Source of the DNA: Pontederia crassipes
Lineage: Eukaryota; Streptophyta; Magnoliopsida; Commelinales; Pontederiaceae
NCBI GenBank assembly: GCA_030549335.1
Contig: JAUKPH010000018.1
Location: 8,680,001-8,744,000, forward strand
Reading direction: 5' to 3'
Length of the DNA: 64,000 bases
A model generated the notes under the pieces. The model was not told where the DNA came from, made no database searches, and worked only from the letters and a program-made list of their open reading frames with translations. The translations under genes and the position numbers were made by a program. Below, in pieces: positions 1 to 9,914 of the stretch (positions within the stretch are counted from its first letter, which is position 1; the number at the start of each line of letters is the position of its first letter).

Positions 1-300
1 TCCTTTAACATCCATAATAGTGTTGAAGATGTTGTCAAATACGTTCTTCTCAACATGCATTACGTCCAAGTTATGACGTATCAAGTTTGAAGACCAATAA
101 GGCAACTCCCAAAAAATACTTATTTTCTCCCAATTATGTTCACTTCCAAACCCAATTTGCTTATAACTACCGGCCTTCAGTCCGAATGAGACTTCACTAA
201 GCTTGTTTACTTGCTCTAGCAATTCTTCTCCTGTCAAATGAGTTGGACACAAAGTGTTCTCGGATGTATTCTTTTTAAATGAGTTTCGATCACGGCACAT
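1..300 (-). CDS. CACTA transposase fragment (Transposase_21/TNPD-like)
   Basis: On the minus strand an open frame runs from an ATG at 298-300 to the window edge with no stop (100 codons seen). Near the edge it contains the signature RHNLDVMHVEKNVFDN, preceded by LPYWSSNLI. This is the 'HN(I/L)DVMHxEKN' block of plant CACTA transposases. A typical upstream motif, LTGEELLEQV, is also present. The protein would bind the subterminal repeats and cut the transposon ends. The true start is unknown: the ATG at 300 may lie inside an exon that begins further right. Whether the transposase is intact cannot be judged from this piece. Confidence 0.8.
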   Translation of the reverse strand, partial: MCRDRNSFKKNTSENTLCPTHLTGEELLEQVNKLSEVSFGLKAGSYKQIGFGSEHNWEKISIFWELPYWSSNLIRHNLDVMHVEKNVFDNIFNTIMDVKG

Positions 301-690
301 CGAATTATCCAATGGCAGAATAAGTAATACTTAACTTAAGTACATGAATTAGTTCATAAGCTAACTTAACAATTAACATAAGTTAACTTAACTTAAGTAA
401 TACTTAATAAGTAATACTAATTAACTTGATCCAAAAAGATGATAATAACTTAAGTACTACTTAAATTAATTCATAACATGAATAAGTAATACTTAACTTA
501 ATTCCTAAGAGATGATACTTAACATTATACTTAATAAGTAATACTAACTTGATCCAAAGAGATGATAATTCACTTAAGTACTACTTAATTTAACATGATA
601 ATAACATGAATAAGTAATACTTAACTTAACATGAATAATTAACTTAATTTAACTTCATGCATTAATAATTAACTTAATTCACATGGTGGC
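301..690. repeat. AT-rich spacer of the CACTA element with TTAACTTAAGTA-type repeats
   Basis: The motifs ACTTAAGTA, TAAGTAATACTTAA and TTAACTTAA recur many times over about 350 bp. No coding sequence is seen. The stretch lies between the transposase fragment and the GC-rich block, so it is probably intronic or spacer DNA of the transposon. Confidence 0.6.
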
Positions 691-1282
691 GGGCTAGTAC
701 CTTCTTAACCGGAGGACGGCGAAGGGTGGAGGGCGGCCGAGACAGCGGTGGAGGCGGTGGGCAGCGGCGGCAGAGGCGGACGTCGGCGGCAGTGGAGGGA
801 GGACGCGGCGGAGGGCGGACGAGGCGGCGGTGGAGGCGACATGCGGTCGAGGGCGGGCGTCGGGGAGGCGGACGACGCGGCGGCGGTGGACGCCAAGGGC
901 GGCGGTGCAGGAGGACGATGCGGCGGCGGAGGCGACCTGCGGTGGAGGGCGCGTGTCGGGGAGGCGGACGACGCGGCGGTGGAGGCGACCCACAGTGGAG
1001 GCGAATGGTGAATGGCGGTTGAATGCCGGTCGAATGCCAAGGGCGAATGGCGAATGGCGGTCCAAGGGCGGCGGAGGCGAATGGCGGTTGAATGCCAAGG
1101 GCGTCGGGGAGGCTGTCGAATGCGGAGGGTGGCAGAGGCGAATGGCGGTGGAGGCGAAGGGCGGCAGCGGCAGTGGAGGGCGATCGTCGGGCATCGGACG
1201 TCGGGCGAAGGCCGGAGGCGGCAGTGGAGGGCGTCGGAGGTCGGGCGTCGGGGCGCGTCGGGCGTCGGGCGATGGTAAATAG
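690..1282. repeat. GC-rich degenerate minisatellite inside the CACTA element
   Basis: About 590 bp is dominated by imperfect tandem copies of GGCGGTGGAGGCG, GAATGGCGGT and GGCGTCGGG-like units. It is extremely CpG-rich compared with the AT-rich DNA around it. All six frames are open for long stretches, which reflects composition rather than coding. By position, just inside the transcribed end of the element, it resembles the GC-rich, methylation-sensitive downstream control region described for maize Spm. That function is inference here. Confidence 0.7.
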
Positions 1283-1324
1283 TAAAAAGTGAAAATGAAG
1301 AAGAGGGGTTAGGGATTTAAGTAA

Positions 1325-3332
1325 TTTTTAGTGTCGCAAAATCAAGAGACGCTACTTAGACGCTATGTAGGCGCCGACATTGTCACAATTCGGCTAGCGC
1401 GACGCTATAGAGAAGCTAATGTGTCGCTAAGACAACGTAGCGACACCATAGCGTCGTCGGGGCGTCTCAATGGTGTAGCGTCTCATCATCGCGACGCCAT
1501 TGAGACGCTCATTAAAAGTTTTTTCAATTTTTTTTAGTATGTATGAAATTTTATTTATCAATGTAACGTCTCATCTCATTATGCTCCATTCTAATTGTTT
1601 TATTTTCTTCCGATAATCTATCATGTATGTATACAAAATTATAAATATGTATGTATATGTGTATATAACACAATTGTGTGTATATATATACATATTTAAT
1701 ATATGTGTACGTATATATATGTCTACGTGTGAGAGATTAAGTTACAACAATGTGTTTCGTCTATATGTATTATAAATATATATGTGTATGTATATGTCTA
1801 TACATGTGCGAGTCATATATATATAGATAACATGTATATATATACGTATTCGAAGTGAATATATATATGTGTATTTGTTTATATGTGTCAGATTAGGTTA
1901 TAATAATATGTATATATGCACTTATTATATATAAGTATCAGTATATACGCGTATTTATAGTGCCCGATTGAGCGAGAGGTAAAAAGTCGTCTTAGGAGGC
2001 GCAATACAGACGCCATTGAGTCGCTATATTCATTTAGCGACACCTTAGCGCCGAACTAGCGTCGCAAGTGATATGGCGTCTCAAACGTGCGACGCTAGAG
2101 AGACGCCCATAGTGCCATCATAGCGTCGACACTAGCTGCGGCGCTCGTTAAACGCTATGTAGACGCTATGGAGTGTCTACTGTGACGCTAAAATATCACT
2201 CACTTAATCAATCATCGTAATCCCATGATTAAGTATATAATAATAATATATGCATAATTAAGATATTATATATATTATATGTATAGATAACATAAATAAT
2301 ATAGGTAACAAATTATACTTAGGAACACTCTTATCATGTAAAAATACATATATATATATATATATATAATCGTGTAATTAATACATATATATATATATAT
2401 GTTGATATTATGCTATTGATAATATGTTTATAATCGTGTAATTAATACTAATATAGTATTTAATGAATTTATTGATTGACATATAGTATATATAATATAG
2501 TGTTTAAATATATACAGTAGCGTCTCATTAGCGTCTCCTTTGTTTGAGACGTCATATAGCATCGCTTTAGAGTCTTCAGACATGAGACGCTAGTGTCGCG
2601 TCTAAAGTACTTTAGAGTCACGCTAGTGTCGACGACAGAACGGCGCTAGGTGCATGCTGCCGTGCATTTGCGGTTAGTGGCGTGAAATAATAGCATCTCG
2701 ATTGCGCTAGAGAGTTAACGTCAACCCGCTGAATAGCTAAGAAGACGCTTAATTAAGATATTATATATATTATATGTATAGATAAAATAAATAATATAGA
2801 TAAAAAATTATATATTTAGGAACACTCTTATCATGCAAAAATACATATATATATATTTTATAATCGTGCAATTAATACATATATATGTTGATATTATGCT
2901 ATTGATAATATGTTGATAATCGTGTAATTAATACTAATATAATATTTAATGAATTTATTGATTGACTTATAGTATATATAATATATATAGTGTGTAAATA
3001 TATATGGTAGCATCTCATTAGCGTCACCGTTTAGTGTCTCTTTAGAGTCTTCATACGTGAGACGCTAGCTTCGCGTCTAACGTGGTCGACGTCAGAACGG
3101 CGCTAGGCGCTGCCGCGCATTTGCGGTTCGTCGCGCGAAATCATAGTGTCTACGTAGCGTCTCGATTGCGCTACATTTAACGTCAACACGCTGAGTAGCT
3201 AAGAAGACATGAATGAGATGCTATCGAGGCAAGTGGCGTCCGATTCTCGTGACGCTAAGTAGAAGCAATGGAGGCGCTAGTAGCGTCTTTATAGCGTCAC
3301 TGTTTTTGGAGGCGCTACATTGCGTCGCTAAT
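1325..3332. repeat. CACTA subterminal repeat array
   Basis: Dozens of short units containing GCGTC(T/G)C, GAGACGC or TAGCGTC occur in both orientations. They are concentrated at 1330-1510, 1975-2190, 2515-2750 and 3005-3335, separated by TATA-rich spacers. In CACTA elements such arrays are the binding sites of the element's TNPA-like protein. Within the array, roughly 2250-2748 and 2752-3210 are two copies of the same segment, sharing AATTAAGATATTATATATATTA and the following 450 bp or so. Confidence 0.8.
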
Positions 3333-3351
3333 CGCCAATTTTCTTGTAGTG
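3322..3351 (-). repeat. CACTA terminal inverted repeat (right end)
   Basis: On the minus strand the last 30 bp start CACTACAAGAAAATTGGCG and continue with a subterminal GCGACGC unit. The first 13 bases match the plant CACTA consensus terminus. The partner repeat is outside the window. Confidence 0.9.
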
Positions 3352-3624
3352 AATACTATTAGCACTAGGACTCCTATAGCAAAAGGAAAACACAATCCCA
3401 CTAGCATTAGGACTCCTATAACCTAACAGAAATAAAGTAATAAGAAATAACAATCCTAATAGCATTAGGAATCCTAAGAAAAATAGACTAAAAAGAAAAT
3501 AACATTCCTAACAGCATTAGGACTCCTAACATATTCTTCAAATCTAAATCAAACTAAGTTGTTGACCACTAGAATTCTGTACAGCAGCAGAATTCTCTCT
3601 TTTCTTGTCAATAGGTTTACATCA
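3352..3624 (-). repeat. 3' LTR of gypsy-1, truncated by the CACTA insertion
   Basis: It is nearly identical to 8321-8594, starting AATACTATTAGCACTAGGAC on the plus strand and ending at ACATCA. The match stops abruptly at 3352, exactly where the CACTA terminus ends. The rest of the LTR should lie beyond the left end of the transposon. Confidence 0.9.
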
Positions 3625-4936
3625 TGCTCCCCTGCTTGAAAAGAGCTCGATCCCGAACTTGGTAATAGCAAACATGGCGGATGGTACATAAAGAGATCTG
3701 AAACATTGAAGGTAGATAAAATTCCCAAGTCTGTTGGCAGGTCGATGATATAAGCATTATCATTGATATGCTTTAAAACTTTGCAAGGACCAAACTTCTT
3801 GTTCATTAATTTATGATAAGAACCAGCAGAAAATCTTTCCTTTCGTAAGAACACTATAACGAGATCATCTTCTTTGAAAACTAATTTTCATTTACCCTTG
3901 TCAGCATGCTCCTTATACTTAGCATTAGATTCTTCCAACTTCTTCTTGGTTTCTTCATGGATATGTTGGATACGCTCAGCCATATTGTCAACAGCAATAC
4001 TTTTGCGTGAAGTTTCGAGTAAATTGATGAGGTCTACAACTTGGCGAGGCATTTTACCATAAACAATTCCAAACGGTGCCTTCCCAGTACTTCTGTTCAC
4101 CATACTATTAAATGCAAATTCTGCTTGTGAAAGTGTTGTATCCCATTGTTTTGGTTCGTCACCTAATAAAGCCCGAATCAAGTTGCCAAGTGTCCGATTA
4201 ACCACTTCTGTTTGGCCATCGGTTTGCGGGTGGCATGTACTACTAAAGTTCAAGGTTGCATCAAATCATTTCCATAATGACTTCCAGAAATAAGATATAA
4301 ACTTTGAATCTCTATCAGATGTGATTGATTTAGGGACCCCATGAAGTCTAACGACCTTCCTAAAGAAAAGACTTGCTACGTGACTCACGTCAGCAATTTT
4401 TTTGCATGGGATGAAGTGTGCCATTTTTTAAAAATGGTCAACTACCACAAAGACAAAATCTGAGCCTCTTTGTGTGCGAGGAAGACCCAAGACGAAATCC
4501 ATTGAAAGGTCTTCCCAAGGACCTTCTGGAATAGGAAGTGGAGAATATAATCTAGTATTTTTTATTGCCCCTTCGAAACTTGACAAAGTCGACATCGTCT
4601 CACAAATTTATCAACGTCACGCTTAAGTTGAGGCCAAAAGTAGCGATGTTCCACAGCTGCCACTATTTTATCCCTGCCAAAATGACCGCCTAAACCACCA
4701 GCATATAAATCTTGAACGATCTTGTCTCGCAAAGAAGTTCGAGGGATACAAAGTTGATTCCCTCTAAACAAAAAGCCATCCTGAATATGAAATCCGTTAG
4801 CCGGTTGGTGGTGCAAACAGGTTCTCCAACTAGTACTAAAATCTTCATCAAACTCATATAAATCTTTCAAAGATTCAAACCCAATTACTTTCAACTTGAA
4901 GCATAGCAAGTAACTCTGCACGTCGGCTAAGCGCAT
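3549..4936 (-). pseudogene. gypsy-1 integrase and pol C-terminus, broken
   Basis: The N-terminal zinc-binding block (H-H-C-C) appears at 4562-4700: an HFGRDK stretch, then [12 protein letters not shown]. The central region around 4260-4560 keeps recognisable catalytic-core text ([14 protein letters not shown]) but contains an in-frame stop near 4425 and frame changes. At 3888-4253 follow STCHPQTDGQTEVVNRTL and the surrounding block with the conserved E. The pol C-terminus at 3549-3854 has [19 protein letters not shown] and FNVSDL, typical of gypsy integrases just after the core. I see no chromodomain. Multiple breaks make it a pseudogene. Confidence 0.85.
3625..3637 (-). other. Polypurine tract of gypsy-1
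   Basis: On the minus strand AAGCAGGGGAGCA lies immediately before the LTR start TGATGTA. A purine-rich tract in this place primes plus-strand DNA synthesis in LTR retrotransposons. Confidence 0.65.
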
Positions 4937-6051
4937 CAGCCACCTTGTTTAGTTTTCCACTCTTATGCTTGATAACATAAGTGAATCGTTGCATGAATTG
5001 TACCCACCTACCATGCATTCGACTGATAGTGGCTTGAATCTGTAAGTGCTTTAAAGTCTCATGATCTGTATGCAAAATGATTATCGTTGGATGAGATAAT
5101 GCTCCCAATGCTTGAGAGCTTAAACGACTGCGTATAATTACAACTGATAAGTTGCCCATTTTTGCCTTGCATCATTAAGTTTTTCACTATAAAATGAAAC
5201 AGGACGGCCCTCTTGTGAGAGCACAGCACCAATACCATGAATAGAAACATCACTATCCACTTCAAATACCTTCTCAAAGTCAGGCAATGTCAAAACGGGA
5301 GAACTTGTCAATTTTTGTTTGATGATTGCAAAACTTCTATCAGCTTCCTCTCCCCATTGGAACTTTCCTTTCTTTAAGCAAGACGTTATTGGTGTCATTA
5401 TACTGCTAAAATCACGGATGAATCTGTGATAGAACAAGGCTAATCCATGAAAGCTACGAACTTCTATGATAGTTTTTGGAGTCGGCCATAAAACGATCGC
5501 CTGCACTTTTTGAGGATCCACGTGAATACCTTGAGAGCTAATAATATATCCAAGGAAAAGTAACCGATCAGTAGCAAATGAACATTTTTTGAGATTGACA
5601 TAGAGTTGATGTTGGCTCAAAATAGTTAAAACCTCTCTAAGATTAACAAGGTGTTCAGCTTCAGATTTACTATAGACCAAGATATTGTCAAAGTAGACAA
5701 CTACTGATTTCCCAATGAGAGATTTGAGTATATGGTTCATTAGTCTCATGAATGTGCTTGGGGCATTTGAGAGTCCAAACGGCATCACCAGCCATTCAAA
5801 AAGGCCATCTTTAGTTTTAAAAGCTGTCTTCCACTCATCCCGGGCTCCATTCGAATCTGATGATAACCACTTCGTAGGTCTAATTTGGAAAAGATTTGAG
5901 ACCCACTCAACATGTCTAACATGTCATCCAATCTAGGAATTGGAAATCTATACTTGATTGTTATCTTGTTTATAACTCTGCTATCAACACACATTCTCCA
6001 TGTGCCATCCTTTTTTGATACAAGGAGTGTTGGTACTGTGCATGGAGTCAT
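4875..6051 (-). pseudogene. gypsy-1 reverse transcriptase and RNase H, broken
   Basis: The RT fingers and palm are recognisable: [29 protein letters not shown] and [12 protein letters not shown] (5785-6051), then [17 protein letters not shown] and [11 protein letters not shown] (5138-5788). The catalytic YxDD box reads YFDN, so one of the two metal-binding aspartates is replaced by asparagine. RNase H text, including HTDHETLKHLQ and the KVADALSRR end, follows at 4875-5159 in another frame. The order and motifs are those of Ty3/gypsy pol. The box substitution and frameshifts indicate loss of activity. Confidence 0.88.
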
Positions 6052-6240
6052 GCTTTCTCGAACAAATCATTTCTTTATTAATTCATCCACTTGATCTTGT
6101 AAAATCTGATTTTCTTTTGGACTTAATCCGTAGTGGGGAAGGTTTGGAAGACTTGAACCTGGTATTAGATTAATATGATGTCGAATGTCTCGCATGGGAG
6201 GTAATCCATCAGGTAATTCTTCAGGAGTGATGTCTTTGAA

Positions 6241-6765
6241 TTATGAAATTAAATTTTGGATTGCCTTTGTAGTGTGTTCTTGATCCGGAGGAACCTCCCC
6301 TATGCACACAAGTGCATAAGCCTTTCCACTGTCTTTTACTTCAGAAATGAACTCATATGCCCGTTCAATTAAGTAGACATTCTTCAAGCTATTTTCTTTA
6401 ATTACTGAATCATGTTGTAATGGTAATAAAGAGATGCATTTTCCGTCTTTAGAAAACTTGTAGATGTTGTCTCGTCCTAGATGGGTTGCATTAACATCAA
6501 ATTGCCAAGGACGACCCAAGATGATGTGGCTTGCATCCATATCCAATACATCACATGTGACCACATCCTTATAACTCTTGCCAATTGATAAAGATACCTT
6601 ACACAATTGTGTAACTTCTTTGTTAGTGCCTTTACTAATCCAACTAACTCTATATGGTGAAGGATGAGGTTTTGTTTTCAATTTCAATGTGTCCACCATT
6701 TTTTTTGAAATAATGTTTTCAGAGCTTCCACTATCAATAATGACTTTATAAAGTTTACCTTTCAC
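6241..6765 (-). pseudogene. gypsy-1 aspartic protease region
   Basis: The frame carries the retropepsin active-site motif IDSGSSENI near its start and ILGRPW about 80 residues later, as in plant gypsy proteases. The 174-codon frame is open, but it lies between gag and RT in different frames, so the polyprotein is interrupted. The enzyme would process Gag-Pol. Confidence 0.8.
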
Positions 6766-6777
6766 TGTGCAACGGGT

Positions 6778-7951
6778 TCAGAATATTTCATGTCGCTGAG
6801 GATCCTCTTTTTTCCTAAGCATTAATAATAGGCGTTGCACGACACTCGAGAGGTGTTCTCCATCTTCATCAGCCCAGGTTTCTTCTTCAATTTGATATTC
6901 ATCATTAACCTCTTGATCATCAGTTTCTTCTTCATCCTCTATTATTCGTGTTGAATGGAGTGATGGACGTTGTGGGCACTCATTGGATCGGTGACCTAAT
7001 TGTCTACAACGATAGCAAACAATAAAATTGGACTTCCCATATGAGTTGGAATTCCTCTTAGCATTATCAGCACCCGCAGGTTTTGATTTAGAGCTGGCTG
7101 GTAAGCTTTTGTCAGCACTTCCAACCTCTTCAATTGCAGGAAGTTTAGATGAATTGCGTGCATTTGCCATCTTACTAGTCTCAGCAGAATGAAATTGTGC
7201 CTTGGCTCATTCTAGTTGACGTTCAGCAGTTTTTGCCAACGTGATTGCAGTGGCCATGGTGCTAGGAGTTTGCATTTCTACTTTATCTTTGATATTCGAT
7301 CTCAAACCGTTTAAGTATCGAGCCACTGTTGTGGTTCTAGTTCAGCCAAGTTGTTGCGAGATGTTAGATGATCGAATTCCACTGTATAATCCCGCACTAG
7401 CCTTCCGCCATGTCTACAATTTTGCAACCATTGATAAAGAATCTGTTGATAGTTTGTTGGAAGATATCGATCCCACAATATTTGCTTCATTTTCCTCCAG
7501 CTCCGTATTGGTTGTTTATTTTTTTGCACTCCAAAGATTGAATTTGCTCCCACCATGCAGATGCCCCTCCTTTTAAATGATATGCCATCAATTTTGCTTG
7601 CTTATATTCTGGGATTTTCATGTATTCAAAAAATCGTTCGACCTCCGAAATCCAATCCAAAAAGTCTTCAATGGGTAGATGACCATTGAAGTGAGGTAAT
7701 TCCATCTTCATCCTAAAATCAGGTTGTCCGTGTGCAAAATTTCTTCGTGGTTCAACAATTAACTCTTCTTCACTATCGCTGTCCACCGAAGAAGTGGTTG
7801 TTCGTTGTCGTCGATTTTCTTGGGTTGCTTCTGGTTTGACACGTGTGTGAATAGGACCTTGATTCGTAAGCAATTTTTTGATGACAGCGGTAAGGAGATC
7901 TACCTTTGTTTCTAATCCTTCAAACTCTTTTCTAATTGGAATATCAGCCAT
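6778..7951 (-). pseudogene. gypsy-1 gag, frameshifted
   Basis: Gag starts at 7951 (MADIPIRKEFEGLETKVDLL). It has the retrotransposon-gag domain text FRMKMELPHFNGHLPIEDFL, VERFFEYMKIPE and GGASAWWEQ. It changes frame near 7490-7550 and again before 7170. A CCHC zinc knuckle, CYRCRQLGHRSNEC, occurs at about 6980-7020. The protein would form the capsid and bind RNA. The breaks make it non-functional as it stands. Confidence 0.85.
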
Positions 7952-7963
7952 AATCTCTTCCTC

Positions 7964-7975
7964 GCTCTGATACCA
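7964..7975 (-). other. Primer-binding site of gypsy-1 (initiator tRNA-Met)
   Basis: On the minus strand TGGTATCAGAGC, complementary to the 3' end of plant initiator methionine tRNA, lies two bases inside the 5' LTR end. Confidence 0.9.
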
Positions 7976-7977
7976 CT

Positions 7978-8594
7978 TGACAGAGCATTAAGGATGAATT
8001 CGGTATAGAAATTTAAATATAACCAAGAGCAAACTCTAGGCCCGATGAACGGTGTTCTATTGCACCGTGCAAGTGTGTCTCTGATATGCTTGAAAGATCT
8101 GCAGAAAACAAACGTCGATGTCACCGGTTCAAGCGGACGATAATCGACAAATAAAGTAGCAGAAATCCACCAGCACCTTAGAAGAAATCCAAGACCAAGA
8201 TCGTGCGCACACGAACTCAGGAATTTAGAAAAGTCTGAACTGAAAATTTAATCAAAGAGATAATAATGTTCTTTCTTAACTATTACAAGTCAGGCCAATA
8301 TATAGGGATTCCCATCTAGCAATACTATTAGCACTAGGACTCCTATAGCAAAAGAAAAACACAATCCCACTAGCATTAGGACTCCTATAACCTAACAGAA
8401 ATAAAGTAATAAGAAATACCAATCCTAATAACATTAGGACTTCTAAGAAAAATAAACTAAAAAGAAAATAACATTCCTAATAGCATTAGGACTCCTAACA
8501 TATTCTTCAAATCTGAATCAAATTAAGTTGTTGACCACTAGAATTCTGTACAGCAGCAGAATTCTCTCTTTTCTTGTCAACATGATCTACATCA
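7978..8594 (-). repeat. 5' LTR of gypsy-1
   Basis: It is 617 bp long. On the minus strand it begins TGATGTAGATC and ends CTCTGTCA, so it has the TG...CA ends of an LTR. The last 274 bp match 3352-3624. The five bases beyond it (GAGAG, 8595-8599) are the expected target duplication, but the partner is outside the window. Confidence 0.88.
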
Positions 8595-8704
8595 GAGAGG
8601 GCTTTTAAACATGCAAATTCATCTACCGTCTGATATCATTGCATTACATATTTTTATCAACCTTGAGAATCCATTTATTCATGACTTTGAAATGAATTTT
8701 GTAG

Positions 8705-9914
8705 GTTTTCCTAATAAGACATGTATGATGCCTCAAAAGAGTTGTCTTTCACCATCCTTATCTAGAGAACAAGTTCCAAATATTTCACTCCATTCTAATG
8801 GTAGCGTCCATCAATCTAAAGCTCATCAAGGGGATCATAAAGTTGGTGGAGCACCCATTGGTGCATTTTGGTCCACATCACATGCAAAGGATTCACAGGT
8901 GGTGGACACAAGACCTTGTAATGGAAAGTCAATCAAGCAATCAACATCCAAGCACGATCATGGTAACCATGGGAACAAAGATAGTCCTAAAAAACATGCC
9001 CAATCTGGATTAGCACTAAGGTGCAATGAGAAAAATCCTACGAGTAAGTCAAGTGCTGACAAGTCTAAAGACATTCGAATAAGTTTTTTTCAGGATGCAA
9101 AGACAACAAAAGCATCAACTCATGAGAACAAACCAACCATTGAAAACAAGCCTTTAAACACTTTGGCAACTGAATTGGATACACAAAAGTTTGGCACGAT
9201 GAAGATTGGTGATAACAATGGTAACAAGAAGCCTATAAGAAATGAGCTAGAAGCAGAACTAGATGCCCTAAAAGATCAGTTGAAGAAGGCCAATTCAGAA
9301 AAAAGCAGACATTACATCTAAATATGAAAAGTTGTCTGTAATCTGCTGCACTCAACGACAGGAGATCCAGGAACTAAAGCACGCTCTTACTGCAGCAACT
9401 AGGTCAATACAAAAAGATAGTTGGAGGAATCAAACCCAGTCAGCAAACTCAATTGCTCCAGTATGTAATTTGTACAATCTCTTATTTCTTTCTGCATATA
9501 TTGGTTAATGTTGTGTGACTTTGTCTAGTGTGTTTGTGTTTGGATCAGAAGGACATTCAGATCGAAGGAACTATTTGGGAACTCGAGCAAGGTATGATAA
9601 CAAACAGTTCATCTCCTGGCCAGGAGCCAAAGCCGTGGCATGCCTTTGAAAGTGATCCCAAAGTTCAACTTGCACAAGGAAGCCATCATCCCACATATAT
9701 GGGAACAACAACCAATGGCAGGCAGTGTAGCACCTCAGCTCTTGGAGCACCAAGAGGTGCACGTGGCAACAATTTAGATGGTCCAAGAAAGACATCTACA
9801 AACATCTCACAACCCTCAACAACTTCCTCTCAAGGGAAAACTTCTGAAAGGTCCAATGGCATGTCGGCCAACAGGGTCGAAGCTAATCAGCCTTCAGGTT
9901 GGGCTGGCTTTTAA
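8705..9914 (+). CDS. AP2-associated kinase (NAK/AAK1)-like protein, last exons only
   Basis: These are the C-terminal exons of a plant Ser/Thr kinase of the NAK/AAK1 family, linked in other organisms to clathrin adaptor phosphorylation. Exon A is 8705-9461 and exon B is 9550-9914, joined by a GTATGT donor and a CAG acceptor in phase 0. Family landmarks in order are GAFWSTSHAKDS, ISFFQDAK, a coiled-coil block starting ELEAELDALKDQLKKANSEK, RQEIQELK, IEGTIWELEQ, EPKPWHAF and the terminal PSGWAGF. The kinase domain must lie upstream, beyond gypsy-1 and the CACTA element. One extra A in an A run at about 9299-9304 shifts the frame inside the coiled coil. Removing one base restores a family-like reading, so this is either an assembly error or a genuine lesion. 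The start of exon A (TTTTGTAG acceptor at 8704) is a prediction. Confidence 0.75.

Larger units (their letters stand above)
1..3351 (-). mobile_element. CACTA (En/Spm) DNA transposon, one end, partial
   Basis: The right terminus at 3333-3351 reads, on the minus strand, CACTACAAGAAAATTGGCG, the canonical start of plant CACTA elements. Inward from it lie about 2 kb of subterminal repeats built on TAGCGTCTC/GAGACGCTA-like motifs, then a GC-rich block (690-1280), then transposase coding sequence (1-300). All are oriented with the transcript reading leftwards. The other terminus lies beyond base 1. The element abuts gypsy-1 LTR sequence exactly at 3352, so it inserted into that LTR. The expected 3-bp target duplication cannot be tested because the left flank is off-window. 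Confidence 0.9.
3352..8594 (-). mobile_element. Ty3/gypsy LTR retrotransposon, degenerate (gypsy-1)
   Basis: The internal order on the minus strand is LTR, tRNA-Met primer site, gag with zinc knuckle, protease, reverse transcriptase, RNase H, integrase, polypurine tract, LTR. This is the Ty3/gypsy order. The 5' LTR is complete at 7978-8594. Only the first 273 bp of the 3' LTR remain here (3352-3624), because the CACTA element interrupts it. Every coding module is broken by frameshifts or stops, so the element is not autonomous. It sits directly upstream of the exposed kinase-gene exons, presumably in an intron of that gene. Confidence 0.9.

Noticed and set aside
694..1282. Several overlapping open frames on both strands, up to 166 codons
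   Set aside because: They lie in a GC-rich minisatellite. Low stop-codon density is due to composition, and the translations are Pro/Arg/Gly repeats.
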